Origin: a virus
DNA length: 37,740 bases
Reading direction: 5' to 3' (one strand)
Virus record (IMG/VR): IMGVR_UViG_3300024503_000118
Span: 1-37,740 of that record
The translations under genes and the position numbers were made by a program. The notes beneath the pieces are model-generated. The model was not told the DNA's origin, did not search any database, and saw only the letters and a list, made by a program, of their open reading frames with translations. Below are positions 1-9,850 of the stretch, one piece after another (the first letter of the stretch is position 1; the number at the start of each line of letters is the position of its first letter).

Positions 1-79
1 ATCAGGGCGAAGTATCCAGCTTTTCGGTACCCGAGACGATTGCCCTGGCATCGCCCAGCTCTGGATACTTCGCCCTGAT
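1..79. repeat. Perfect 19-bp inverted repeat at the window edge
   Basis: Positions 1-19 (ATCAGGGCGAAGTATCCAG) are the exact reverse complement of 61-79, with a 41-base spacer. Both arms lie in the coding sequence of the giant virion protein. The outer arm supplies its last codons (Leu-Asp-Thr-Ser-Pro) and its TGA stop at 2-4. A perfect 19-bp repeat inside coding sequence at the extreme end is more typical of an inverted-duplication artefact at a contig end than of a natural terminator. A real terminal hairpin cannot be excluded. Confidence 0.9.
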
Positions 80-3000
80 TGCGTCAGCCTCAGCCTCGCT
101 CTCCGTGTTCTTGAAGGCGTTCCAGCGGGTGTCCACGAAGGTGGCCAGACGCCGGAATGCGCCAGCATCGAAGCCCTCAGGCGGATACGCCGAGAAGCGG
201 TCGATCAGAGGGAGCGGAGTGCGAGCGATCTCTTCGCCACGGGCCACCCGAACCATCAGGCCAGCACCCTTGTAGATCTCGGTTGCGAAGCCTGGGATGT
301 ACGCCGCCACAAAGTGATCGATCGCTGCCGGGTTGAAGTCGATCATCCCTGGCAGGAACTTGGTTCCGCTGGTCAGGCCGTCGCCAGTAGCGCGATTTGC
401 GCCTTGAGCGATCATCTTCGAAATCGGGTTCACCGACCGGAAGGCCATCTCCGACTCAGGCTTCTCCGCACCACCGAACGTGCTGCCCGACATCTTGATG
501 GGAGCGCCGTACCGGTTCTCGTTCATCAGGTACTCGAGGATGGGCTGGCCAGCCGTAGGCGTCAGGCCCTTGGCGATCTTGCCGATCGTGCTCTGCGACT
601 CTAGGCCAGAACTACCGGCAGGCAGGAAGGCCTCGATAGCCGTCGTGCCGATGCGCTTGGCGGTCTCCGTCAGGGTCTGCTTGCCCAGCATCCAGTCCAC
701 GCCGAAGTGACCCACAGCGAAGAAGGCGTTCCAGCCATAGGCAATCGGCATGGCACCCAGCGGCATATCGGGGTAGATGACGATCGACGTGGCTCGCTTG
801 AAGGTGGGCAACTGATCGAGCTTGTCCTCACCGTCCTCGCCTTGTCCGCCCAGCGCACGGGCCAGCAGATTGGTGAGGGCACCCATCCCAGCCAGAGCGA
901 AGGCGTACTTGGCTACCTGCTTAGGGTTATCCCGCATGAGCTGGTACATCTTCGCCGTGCCCTGGATCGCAGGGTTGAAGAAGAGGTACATGGCACGCAG
1001 GCCCTGGGCGCTGCCACGGGCGTTGAAGTCCACCGTGATCTCGCCGGAGAACACAGCGGCATCCGTGCGGGTGAAGCCGTTGTCGCGCACCGTCTTGTAG
1101 GCTGACAGGCGGGTTGCCATTTCCATCGGCAGCGTGATCTTCTCGGCAAAGTCTCCGAGCTTCTCCAGGAAGTTCTTGTCCTTGCCAGCCAGGGCGCGCT
1201 CGATCTCCTTGACCTTCTTCTCCAGCGGCTCGCGCATGGAGAACCCGGTCAGGCCACCGTCTTCTTTCATCTGGTTGAAGGCCTCAAGCCAACGCGGGTC
1301 GGGCTGCACAGGCCAGCCAGCCACATGCAGGGACGTACGGATCGCCTTGGGCAGGTCACGCAGCATCGTGCGGGCCATCTCCTTGGTGATCCGGCCATCA
1401 GCAGCCGCATTGAAGTACATGGTCTGTACGTCGCGGATGAAGTTGACCGCTGCCCACGCAGGGTTGTAGGTCGTGATGAGCTGACCGATCTTGTTGTTGA
1501 ACGTCCGCAGGAGCGTCACCACCATGTTGGCCTCAGGCGGGTAGACAGTACCGTGTAGCGCCTGCGCAACAGTGCCATCACCCATCGCCATGAACTCGAT
1601 CGTGACCGGGATGCCGCGCACCTTGGCGACGAACACGTCCGGACGACGGATGTACTCCTTGTCCAGCACCTCGCGGACGATGCCGTCCTCACCGATCTCA
1701 CGCTTCCAGGCCTGGGTGTTGACCATGTAGAAGCTGGGATCCGGGTTGCTCTCGGCCATCGCCAGGACGGTCTGGGCCACACGGTTCTTCTCGCCACGGA
1801 TGATCGAGGCTTCGTAGGCGGCAATGGTGCGAACCAGGATGTCGCTGGCGACGTCGCCTTCACCACGACCCATCGCCCTCTTCTCTTTGCCGCGCAGGTT
1901 CAGCTTGCGACCACCAGCCAGCTCGAGCGGATCAATGTCCTCATCGAACTTGGAGTTCTCCTTGCTCTGGCCAGACAGGTTGACGTAGCCGTACGGGTAC
2001 GCCGCCTTCATCTTCTGGGCCTCTTGGGCGGTGATCATCCCGTCAGCGACCATGCCATTGAGCTTGTCGTTGCTCATCTGATCCATCAGCTTGGCGATCG
2101 CGTTCAGCTCGGTGGCGTAGGAGGACTGCGCGTACTTGGCAAGCGTGTCCTTGGCCTCCTTGGTTCCCATGCCCGAGCCGCCGTCAGGCCTCTTGGGATT
2201 GATCTTGGCGATCTGCTCGTTGCGCACTGGGGCAAACCGAGCCAGCAGGAACTTGTTGACGTCGTCGTACGTCATGCCCTTGGCACCACCCTCTTTCAGC
2301 AGGGCGGCGATGGGCTGAACGAACTTCTCCTCAACCTGCTTTTCCAGGCGAGCAGCAGTCTTGCGCTCCATCAGCTTGAGTGCCTTCATGGGGTTCATGA
2401 AGTCAGACATCCGACCCATCTTCTCGAGCTGGCGAACCACCTTGAAGATCGGCAGGTACTCGTTCTGGGCACGGATTGCAGCCCAGTACATCGCCTTCTT
2501 GAACCAGCCAGTCTCACGGGGATCCTGTATCTGGACGTTGTCGGTCGGGATGCGGTTGTCCACGAACAGGCCAGAGCGCATCCGGCGCATGGTCTTGCCG
2601 TGGCGCTTCATCTCAGCCAGCACGTCATCGAACTTGTCGTGCGGCATCGTGGTGGACTGGTAGTCCGTGTTGATGTTGCTCGAGCCTTGCTTGGGCGTGA
2701 ACACGTACCACTGCATCGTCACCGGGTTGTACCGGGCGTAGGCAGTCGTCTCGCCGTCCTTGGTCGAGTACATCTCGTACGGCATCCGCACTTCGGACAG
2801 AAGCACGTCGGCAGGTGCGCCGTTGAGCACAGGCACGCCGCCGTTGCGAGCCGCATCACGGGCGGCACGCAGGACGTACATAACCTCGGCATCTGTGAAC
2901 TTACTCAGCCAGTTTGCAACACCTTCGAAGCCTGCATCACGCAGGGCTTTGATCAGCTTGCCGACCACACCCTTGATGACGCCAGCGAACTTGCCATCGC

Positions 3001-6000
3001 CAGCCATGTCGGAGAGGGCTTCCTCAACCGCCACAGCGTTGGAGATGTTGCGGCCTTCCTTCTGCTTGTTAGCTGCTTCCCGGATAGCCTTGTTGCCGTT
3101 GTAGAGCGAGGTGAAGTAGTCGGTGTAGGTGTCGCCCAGGAAAGCACGCAGACCGAAGTGGCCGTACAGCTCGTGGAACAGGGTGAACTGGGTGTCGTGC
3201 TCAGATGTAGCAGCCTCGGAGAACATGTAGATGTTCCCCGTCTGCGCGTCGTACAGACCCTTGGGCATGTAGCCGTTGGTCAGACGCTTCATCAAACGCT
3301 CACGCACGCCGTCAGGCAGATGCGACGGGTTGCCGACCACCTTGACGTTGGCAGCAGACTTGAAGGTGCCCATGATCTCGGACACCTGGGACTGCACCAG
3401 CACCGTCGATGCGACAGACCCAGTCTCGCCGTTGCCGATACGGAACAGTGCGTCACCCAGGCGGGACGCCATGTCGTCAAACGATTCGTCTGCCCGCTCC
3501 TCAATCGCCACGAACTCGCCTTCGTCCGTCCGACCCTGCTGCTGCTCAGGACGAGACATGCGCTCGTTCATCTCGGCAACCCAGTTGGCGAACGAGTCGG
3601 CGTTGTCTGTCGTGTCAGCCAGCTTCCTGGCGCGGTTGTGGATCGTCTTGTGGATCCGGTTCAGCTCACGGTAGGTGATGTCCCGTATCGCATTTTTGCG
3701 ATCTTGCGGCGACAGACTCTGATCCTGGTTGACCCGCTCAATCAGTGCGTCGATGCGAGCAGCCCAGGCTACAGCCTCTTTGGCCATGAACTGGTCGGCC
3801 AGGGAGAGCTGCTGCTTGTAGGCATCGGTCAGCATGGGGCCGATGAAGCGCAGACCCATCAGGTTGCCGTAGTCAACCGAGCGACCGATCACCTCGGCCT
3901 TCTTCATAGTGGCCCGCTGTTGTGCCTTGCGCCACGCGGTGAACGCCTTGAGATCCTGGGGAGCCAGAGCGCCAAGGATCTGACGGGCCATGTCGGGCCG
4001 GTAGGTCAGAGCGTTGGAGACGTCGGCATACCAGTCCTGCACAAAGTCCACGATGCCAGAGCGAACCGACAGCGGGAGCTGCCCTTGCGGGATGCTCTCC
4101 GGGTTGCGCATCTGGGTCAGGCTGAACTTGGTGAACAGAGAGTTCGGGAAGACCTTGAGCAAATCCTTGCTGTCGGTATCTACCGGTGCGCGGGAGTTCT
4201 TGGCCTTCCAGTCGTTGTACAGCTCGCGCTCAACGCTGGTGAGCTGACTCAGGATGGTGGTTTTCTCTGCGGAGGTTGACTCACGCAAGGCTCGATCCAG
4301 GGAGGTGAACCACTCCTGACGCGCCACCGGATGGTTGGGTGAGCTGGATACGAAGGCAACAAAGGGCTGCGTGAACGGACGGCCATTCATCCGATCGAAC
4401 ACGGATGGAACCTCGATCCCCTCCTCCTGCATCGCCTGGATCAGTTGTCCGATCGAGAAGTTGGCGTCACGACGCGCCAGTTGCAGCACACGGGTGATTC
4501 CATCAACCGTGATCCGCCCACTAGTAACGCCCTGCGTTATGGCCTGAACGGCATTACGCGCCGCGTTATAGCTGGTGATCGGCTCGCCAGCATCGGCAGG
4601 CTGCTGCTCGACGTTGGTCTCGTCAGTGACGTCCGTCAATTGCTCGTCAGCCTTGACCTCAGACATCAAGCCGTCAGCCAGAGCTTTGATCTGTGCCATC
4701 GGTGTGTCGAAGATGTCCGCGATCGTCTCAGCGGACAGCCCAGCCTTCTCGGCTTCAGACTTGATGTTGAGCAGCTCGCCCATCATCACGTCGGGGTTGC
4801 TGGCAACCTCGTTGGCGCGACGCTTCAGGAGCTTGCGCTGCTGCTCAATGATGCTGTCAGATACGCGCTTGTCGGCCTTCGGCTCGCCTTCTTCCTTGCC
4901 GATTGCATCGTCCGCACGCTCACCGAGGGTGTCGGCAAAGCGATTGGGATCTTCGATGTCATCGACGTTCGAGACTTGATTGGCCGCCTTCTCCTGATCC
5001 TTCTTGGCCTTCTTGGCCTCTTGCTCGAGCTTGGCCCGATCTTCCGCCGTGCTGTCAGCAGCCGTCATCAGGCGACGTACACGGGAGCGGATCACGTTCT
5101 CCGCAGTCGGCTCAGTCCGAGGGGTGCGATTCTTAGCCTTCTCTTCTGCAACCTGCTTCTCCAGATCGTTGAAGCTCTGGCCTTGAGCGCCAAGTGCAAA
5201 CTTGTCGAAGGAGTCTTTTGCCTCCTGGAGGAACTTAGCCTTAAGGCTTTCTCGCTGGGCAAACTTGGCGTTTCTCAGCAAGTCCTTGACGATCCGCACC
5301 TCGTCCTCAACGGTACGCAGATCTTCGTCGCTGAGCGTGATGTTCTTATTTTCGAAGCGGTCGGGAGGACCCTTCTTTATGGTAGGTGCGGTAGCCGCAG
5401 GCTGAGTCGCGCCCTCAGTCCGGACACTGTCGGATTCGCTTGTAGTGCCGCTCGGTGCCTGGGCTTCCGCAGTGTCTGATTTCACCACAGAACGACCAAT
5501 CACCCGTGCGCCAGCCTCCCTCGCCACCTGCGAGAAGTCGAAGCCCTGAGCTTGGAGGTTGCTGGCCTTGAACAGCTTGGCCGCATCACTGATCCTCTTC
5601 TCAGCCAGGAGCTGACGCACCTGGTCGATCGGCAGATCAGCCATCTCATCCGTGGCAGTCCCAACCTGGGACTGAGAAGGCTTGCCCTGTTGGGTCTCGG
5701 TCACAAAGGATGCGACCCTGTCCCTCACCTTCTCGTACTCGGTGATGAACTGCTTGATCTGCATCCGACCGGAGTCGGCGTTGGCCTTGAAGCTGGCGAT
5801 CAGGTTGTCGATGACCGACAGGATGCGAGCCAGCAGAGGTTGGTTGCGCACTCCAAGCTGCTCCCAGAACTTCTTGTCCGTGAACAGGGTTCCGAGCACA
5901 TCGGCTGCAACCTCTTCGTCCGTCTTCTCTGTCTGGTTCTTGGACTCGTAGAACTTCTTGTAGTCCTCGTACCGGTTGGCCTGGAGGTAAGACTTGATCT

Positions 6001-8566
6001 CAAGGCTCAGCGACTGGGCCTGCTGCGGGAAACGACGGGCCAGATCGTGGAACACCTCATGGCCAAGGACGAACAGTGACGCCTTGGGTGACTGGGTGAC
6101 GTTGATGCCGATGATCGACTTGCCAGTCGGGGACGTGATGTTGGTGCCAGCAAGCTTCTTCAGGCGAGCATCGCTGCCGTTGTAGCTGTAGGCAAACAAC
6201 TCGACGCCAAACAGCTTGGCGATCTTGTTCAGGTGGGAAGGGTTCTTGACACGCTTGATCGAGCCCGCCTCAGCACCCCGCTGCTCCAGGCTTGTCTGAA
6301 GTTGCGAGAACGAGTCCTGCGCCACGGACGTGGCGGAAGTCGCATCGCTCTCGGCGACCTGTGTTGCAGAGAATGATCGATCAAACAGCTTCCGCGCAGA
6401 TTGGATCTCTGGATTGATGTCCATGCCCAGAATGGCTTGAGACACCGCAGACTGAGCATTTGATGGATCAGAGGAGAGGAAAGCATCAACTGCCGCGTCC
6501 CCGACAGCCTTGCGCAAGGCAGTCTCGGCGGAGCCGCCAGGAGACGATCTGTCGAGACGAACCATCTTTGAGGTAGACGGTTCCTCGATGGCAATAGACT
6601 GGCCATCAACCCACGCAAGCAGGTTGCTTGACCTGTCAGAACTGCCGCCAAAGTAGGTGGCGTCTGGCGTGACCCTGACCGACGAGAAGCTGATAGCTCC
6701 AGGCTGAACTGGCCCAGCTAGTTGCAGCTCAAACTCTCTGCCACTCATCGAAGCGGTCATGCCGCGACTTTCGAAGCGCACTGACGGCACGAACAGGGAG
6801 CTACCGTCTCCGCGAGAGACTTCGATGTTGCTGATCGAGGGGGCTGTGCCGACTGTCAGTGGCTCGTTTTGAGTGCCATCTGTCGTCTGGGCTACGATCG
6901 GTTCGGTAGCGGGAGTCTCAGTTGAAGAAGCAGGTTCGACGCCGGTTTTACTGGCTTGACTGGGTACGAGCCCACCAGGCTGCTCTCGCTCAAACTCTCG
7001 AACAGCGCGAGACCGTTGGATCTCCTCTTCAAGAGAGGCGAGGTTCTCGTCAGAGCCGAATGAAGCATCTTCACTAGCTGCCCGAGCCAAGCTGGGCGGT
7101 GTGGATTTGTACACACCGGCTGGAGGCGGCGTCTTCAGGAACGGATCCAGAGACCCAAGCACCAAGTTGGCGAAGTCCCCGTTCTGCTGAACCAGGCGAT
7201 TGCCATCTTCAATCGACTGGACGTTGTTGATAGCCGTCTGGAATGCCTCGAGCTGATCGCTTCGGCCCATCGCCTGCTCGATCTGCGTCTTGGTGGCATC
7301 GTCCGCCGTCTGGTACAGGGCGGCAAAGAACGGCACAGAGCGGGAGTCGTTGACGAACTCCTGCATCTGGACGGGCGACATGCCAGGGCCAGCAGGAGGC
7401 TCGCCAGCATTACGATCGCTCACAGGATTCGGTGGGGCATTGGGCCCCTGCTCCTGCGGCTTGCCACGGAACTTCTCTACGCCAACGGCAGCGATCTCGC
7501 CGGGTGCGGTCAAGCCTTCGCCCAGGTACTCGAGCGCCATCTCACCGAAGCTCGCATCCTCACCGACAGCCTTGGATGCCATGTAGGCACCGGTAGCGCC
7601 ACCGATGCCCTGGATGTTCGCCTGGTTGAGGATGTTGGCGACCTTGGACTTGAACGGATTGATGCCCAGGAACGCGCCAGCCACAGCGTTGGCCGGTACT
7701 TCACCGGCAGTCTTGCTGACGGCGTACTCGGCAGCAGCCTCAGTGTCGCCATCGAACTTCTGAAGGCCCTCGGTGTAGTTCGTGCCCAGGGACTGGAACA
7801 CCACGGCAGACGTGTTGATGCCTGCACCGGTCACGCCAGTGCCGACAGCGGACTGCACGGCCTTGCTTGCGCCAGCTCGAGCTGCGGCACCAGCAGCAGC
7901 ACTCTTGAGCGGAGCCGTGGCCACACCACCGATACCGCCACCAACGGCAGCGCCAGGAATCTGCTCGGCCAGGAAGTTGGCAACCATCGTCGGGTTGCGA
8001 ACCATCCAGCCCAGCATTGAGCCGGTGGCTGCTACCACACCATCGTCCTGGTACTTCTGGTCGGCCTCCTTGACCATCTTGCCGATGCGAGGATCAGAGG
8101 CGATCTGGTTGTATTCCTCGACGCTCTTGGCCAGGATGGGAGCGGTGTCCTTGGTGTCGCCAGTGACAGCCTTCTCAAGCCGGTTGGCCAGGAAGTCCCA
8201 GGTCAGACCCAGACCCTTGAAGCCCTTCTTCAAGGCATTGATGGGCTGGAAGCCGTAGTCCTCGTCAGCGACCTTCTTGGCGGTCGGCTGAGGCTCAGCA
8301 ACCGGAGGCTTGTAATCCGGATCGATCTCCATGTCGCCAGCCATGAATCCAGGGGCGACCCTTCGACCTGATGGCGCAGTCTGTCGAGATTGGCTGACCT
8401 CGCTGTTCATCGAGTCCCGCATCACGGACGCACTGGTGCTCGGGGCCTGGACGTCAAACTCCAGATCGCCGCTCAAGAAGCCAGAGTCCCTTGATCGAAC
8501 CCCTCGCTCGGCCTCAGCAGAGTCCAAGAAGTATGGGTTCCTGAGTCCGAGTCGGTCTGTTGCCAT
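2..8566 (-). CDS. Giant polyvalent internal virion protein with two metallopeptidase motifs
   Basis: This 2854-residue protein is the last gene of the late operon. It is probably packaged in the capsid and ejected with the DNA, as inferred for phage polyvalent proteins. Visible features: a low-complexity N-terminus; Ala/Gly-rich hydrophobic stretches at about 200-260; a gluzincin-type HEVFH motif at 836-840 followed by EEVAADV near 882 as a possible third zinc ligand; a charged coiled region at about 1150-1300; a second motif HELYGH at 1798-1803 followed by VEEALSD near 1848; and a C-terminal part with an NPAWAAVNFIRD motif near 2365, reminiscent of large-polyvalent-protein-associated domains. 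It follows two smaller internal-protein genes, so it occupies the place of T7 gp16. The start ATG is 5 bases after the upstream stop. The C-terminus is doubtful because its final codons lie in an inverted repeat. The peptidase motifs are seen directly; activity and ejection are inferred. Confidence 0.88.
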   Translation of the reverse strand: MATDRLGLRNPYFLDSAEAERGVRSRDSGFLSGDLEFDVQAPSTSASVMRDSMNSEVSQSRQTAPSGRRVAPGFMAGDMEIDPDYKPPVAEPQPTAKKVADEDYGFQPINALKKGFKGLGLTWDFLANRLEKAVTGDTKDTAPILAKSVEEYNQIASDPRIGKMVKEADQKYQDDGVVAATGSMLGWMVRNPTMVANFLAEQIPGAAVGGGIGGVATAPLKSAAAGAAARAGASKAVQSAVGTGVTGAGINTSAVVFQSLGTNYTEGLQKFDGDTEAAAEYAVSKTAGEVPANAVAGAFLGINPFKSKVANILNQANIQGIGGATGAYMASKAVGEDASFGEMALEYLGEGLTAPGEIAAVGVEKFRGKPQEQGPNAPPNPVSDRNAGEPPAGPGMSPVQMQEFVNDSRSVPFFAALYQTADDATKTQIEQAMGRSDQLEAFQTAINNVQSIEDGNRLVQQNGDFANLVLGSLDPFLKTPPPAGVYKSTPPSLARAASEDASFGSDENLASLEEEIQRSRAVREFEREQPGGLVPSQASKTGVEPASSTETPATEPIVAQTTDGTQNEPLTVGTAPSISNIEVSRGDGSSLFVPSVRFESRGMTASMSGREFELQLAGPVQPGAISFSSVRVTPDATYFGGSSDRSSNLLAWVDGQSIAIEEPSTSKMVRLDRSSPGGSAETALRKAVGDAAVDAFLSSDPSNAQSAVSQAILGMDINPEIQSARKLFDRSFSATQVAESDATSATSVAQDSFSQLQTSLEQRGAEAGSIKRVKNPSHLNKIAKLFGVELFAYSYNGSDARLKKLAGTNITSPTGKSIIGINVTQSPKASLFVLGHEVFHDLARRFPQQAQSLSLEIKSYLQANRYEDYKKFYESKNQTEKTDEEVAADVLGTLFTDKKFWEQLGVRNQPLLARILSVIDNLIASFKANADSGRMQIKQFITEYEKVRDRVASFVTETQQGKPSQSQVGTATDEMADLPIDQVRQLLAEKRISDAAKLFKASNLQAQGFDFSQVAREAGARVIGRSVVKSDTAEAQAPSGTTSESDSVRTEGATQPAATAPTIKKGPPDRFENKNITLSDEDLRTVEDEVRIVKDLLRNAKFAQRESLKAKFLQEAKDSFDKFALGAQGQSFNDLEKQVAEEKAKNRTPRTEPTAENVIRSRVRRLMTAADSTAEDRAKLEQEAKKAKKDQEKAANQVSNVDDIEDPNRFADTLGERADDAIGKEEGEPKADKRVSDSIIEQQRKLLKRRANEVASNPDVMMGELLNIKSEAEKAGLSAETIADIFDTPMAQIKALADGLMSEVKADEQLTDVTDETNVEQQPADAGEPITSYNAARNAVQAITQGVTSGRITVDGITRVLQLARRDANFSIGQLIQAMQEEGIEVPSVFDRMNGRPFTQPFVAFVSSSPNHPVARQEWFTSLDRALRESTSAEKTTILSQLTSVERELYNDWKAKNSRAPVDTDSKDLLKVFPNSLFTKFSLTQMRNPESIPQGQLPLSVRSGIVDFVQDWYADVSNALTYRPDMARQILGALAPQDLKAFTAWRKAQQRATMKKAEVIGRSVDYGNLMGLRFIGPMLTDAYKQQLSLADQFMAKEAVAWAARIDALIERVNQDQSLSPQDRKNAIRDITYRELNRIHKTIHNRARKLADTTDNADSFANWVAEMNERMSRPEQQQGRTDEGEFVAIEERADESFDDMASRLGDALFRIGNGETGSVASTVLVQSQVSEIMGTFKSAANVKVVGNPSHLPDGVRERLMKRLTNGYMPKGLYDAQTGNIYMFSEAATSEHDTQFTLFHELYGHFGLRAFLGDTYTDYFTSLYNGNKAIREAANKQKEGRNISNAVAVEEALSDMAGDGKFAGVIKGVVGKLIKALRDAGFEGVANWLSKFTDAEVMYVLRAARDAARNGGVPVLNGAPADVLLSEVRMPYEMYSTKDGETTAYARYNPVTMQWYVFTPKQGSSNINTDYQSTTMPHDKFDDVLAEMKRHGKTMRRMRSGLFVDNRIPTDNVQIQDPRETGWFKKAMYWAAIRAQNEYLPIFKVVRQLEKMGRMSDFMNPMKALKLMERKTAARLEKQVEEKFVQPIAALLKEGGAKGMTYDDVNKFLLARFAPVRNEQIAKINPKRPDGGSGMGTKEAKDTLAKYAQSSYATELNAIAKLMDQMSNDKLNGMVADGMITAQEAQKMKAAYPYGYVNLSGQSKENSKFDEDIDPLELAGGRKLNLRGKEKRAMGRGEGDVASDILVRTIAAYEASIIRGEKNRVAQTVLAMAESNPDPSFYMVNTQAWKREIGEDGIVREVLDKEYIRRPDVFVAKVRGIPVTIEFMAMGDGTVAQALHGTVYPPEANMVVTLLRTFNNKIGQLITTYNPAWAAVNFIRDVQTMYFNAAADGRITKEMARTMLRDLPKAIRTSLHVAGWPVQPDPRWLEAFNQMKEDGGLTGFSMREPLEKKVKEIERALAGKDKNFLEKLGDFAEKITLPMEMATRLSAYKTVRDNGFTRTDAAVFSGEITVDFNARGSAQGLRAMYLFFNPAIQGTAKMYQLMRDNPKQVAKYAFALAGMGALTNLLARALGGQGEDGEDKLDQLPTFKRATSIVIYPDMPLGAMPIAYGWNAFFAVGHFGVDWMLGKQTLTETAKRIGTTAIEAFLPAGSSGLESQSTIGKIAKGLTPTAGQPILEYLMNENRYGAPIKMSGSTFGGAEKPESEMAFRSVNPISKMIAQGANRATGDGLTSGTKFLPGMIDFNPAAIDHFVAAYIPGFATEIYKGAGLMVRVARGEEIARTPLPLIDRFSAYPPEGFDAGAFRRLATFVDTRWNAFKNTESEAEADAIRAKYPELGDARAIVSGTEKLDTSP

Positions 8567-8571
8567 GCTGA

Positions 8572-9849
8572 TTACTTGGTGCCAGGCAGGGTGAATCGAG
8601 CGCCGTTGGGGGCCGGGACATACACGCCACTCTTGGTGAGCGCGAAGATCTGGCCGGTGGCTTCGTCTCGCTTGAGTCTCAGCTTGCCATTGTCGTCACG
8701 GGCGAACAGCTCTTGCGCCTGCTGAGGATCTCTGGTTTGGGTGTAGGCGCGATGAATGGTGCGAGCATCCAAGCTGCCGCCAAGGTAGACGTTGGCCTCA
8801 CCAACCTGGCGAGACTCAGCAACCTTGTTCTCGATGTCGTCCATGATCTTCTGACGAGCTTCTTGAGGCATCATTTCCCATCTGCTGTTCTGCTTGGCAG
8901 CGGTATCGATGTCTTGCTTGATGACAGCCTCGAAGCCCTGGCGCACGGCCCCAAGCTGGCGATTAAGCAGTTGGTTTTGCTGAGCTGTGGCGGCTTCTCG
9001 ACCGGCGGCGTTGGCCCTGATGTTGGCAATGTTGATGCCGTAGCCGCCTTCGATGTTGGCGACATCCTTGCGACCCTGGATGTTCATGCCAGCAACATCC
9101 TTGTCGCCCTGAACCTTGGTGGCGACGTTGTCCTTGTCTGCCGCGATCTTCTTGTCGAGCTGACCAGACTCGAATGCGCGAGCACGCTCCTTCTCCAGCA
9201 TACTGATGTGCAGTGCAGAAGCATCGCGACCGTTCAGTGCGCCAAACGAGAGGGCCTCGATCACGTCGCTGCGCGAACGCTCGACGCTTCCCTGCGTACC
9301 ATCAGGGCCGACGCCGGTCATGATGTAGGCATCCTTGGCCTTGTCGTAGGTCACGTTCGAAATCGAGCCGCCATCCGGGAAAGCCTCATAAGCAGACTTG
9401 ATGGCAGAAGTCGCACGCTCGGGAGACATCTTCAGCATCTGAATGGTCTTGCCCGTCTTCTCTGCCAACTGAGACTTGACGACGCGATCGACAGCCTCGT
9501 CCGCCTCAACCTGAGAGCGACCATAGGCTGAGGCCTGCCGCCTCATCACGCTGCGCAGGTTGTCGTAGTACTTCGACACTGCGGCTGGATCACTGCGGTG
9601 GTCATAGTTCTGATCCGCACCATCTGGCCGGAAACCAGTGCCAGACGACCAGTTCTTCTCGAGGTCAACCGCAGCCTGATTCGCATCGCGCTGCTCTTGA
9701 AGCTGGGCATTTTGAAGACGCTGGTTCTCCATCTGGAGTCCCATTGCCTCACGCTTTTTCTCGGCGTCGTCAAGCTGACTACGAAGCCCTAGCGCACGCG
9801 CATAGTTCTCAGCAAACGCACCGGCAGCAATACCAAGTCCAGCAGCCAT
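8572..9849 (-). CDS. Putative internal virion protein (gp15-position)
   Basis: The 425-residue protein starts with an Ala/Gly-rich hydrophobic segment (MAAGLGIAAGAFAENYARAL). A Gln/Asn/Glu-rich region predicted to form a coiled coil follows at about 25-65. The rest is largely helical and polar. It ends a few bases before the giant polyvalent gene and begins one base after the preceding gene, so the three are co-translated. The order of a 341-, a 425- and a 2854-residue protein parallels T7 gp14-gp15-gp16, the proteins ejected to form a DNA conduit. I do not recognise a specific domain, so the internal-virion role is inferred from position and composition. Confidence 0.75.
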   Translation of the reverse strand: MAAGLGIAAGAFAENYARALGLRSQLDDAEKKREAMGLQMENQRLQNAQLQEQRDANQAAVDLEKNWSSGTGFRPDGADQNYDHRSDPAAVSKYYDNLRSVMRRQASAYGRSQVEADEAVDRVVKSQLAEKTGKTIQMLKMSPERATSAIKSAYEAFPDGGSISNVTYDKAKDAYIMTGVGPDGTQGSVERSRSDVIEALSFGALNGRDASALHISMLEKERARAFESGQLDKKIAADKDNVATKVQGDKDVAGMNIQGRKDVANIEGGYGINIANIRANAAGREAATAQQNQLLNRQLGAVRQGFEAVIKQDIDTAAKQNSRWEMMPQEARQKIMDDIENKVAESRQVGEANVYLGGSLDARTIHRAYTQTRDPQQAQELFARDDNGKLRLKRDEATGQIFALTKSGVYVPAPNGARFTLPGTK

Positions 9850-9850
9850 T

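Noticed and set aside
2024-4279. 751-residue open frame on the plus strand opposite the giant gene
   Set aside because: It lies antisense to clear coding sequence, has His/Leu/Val-rich shadow composition and no ribosome-binding site or recognisable domain.
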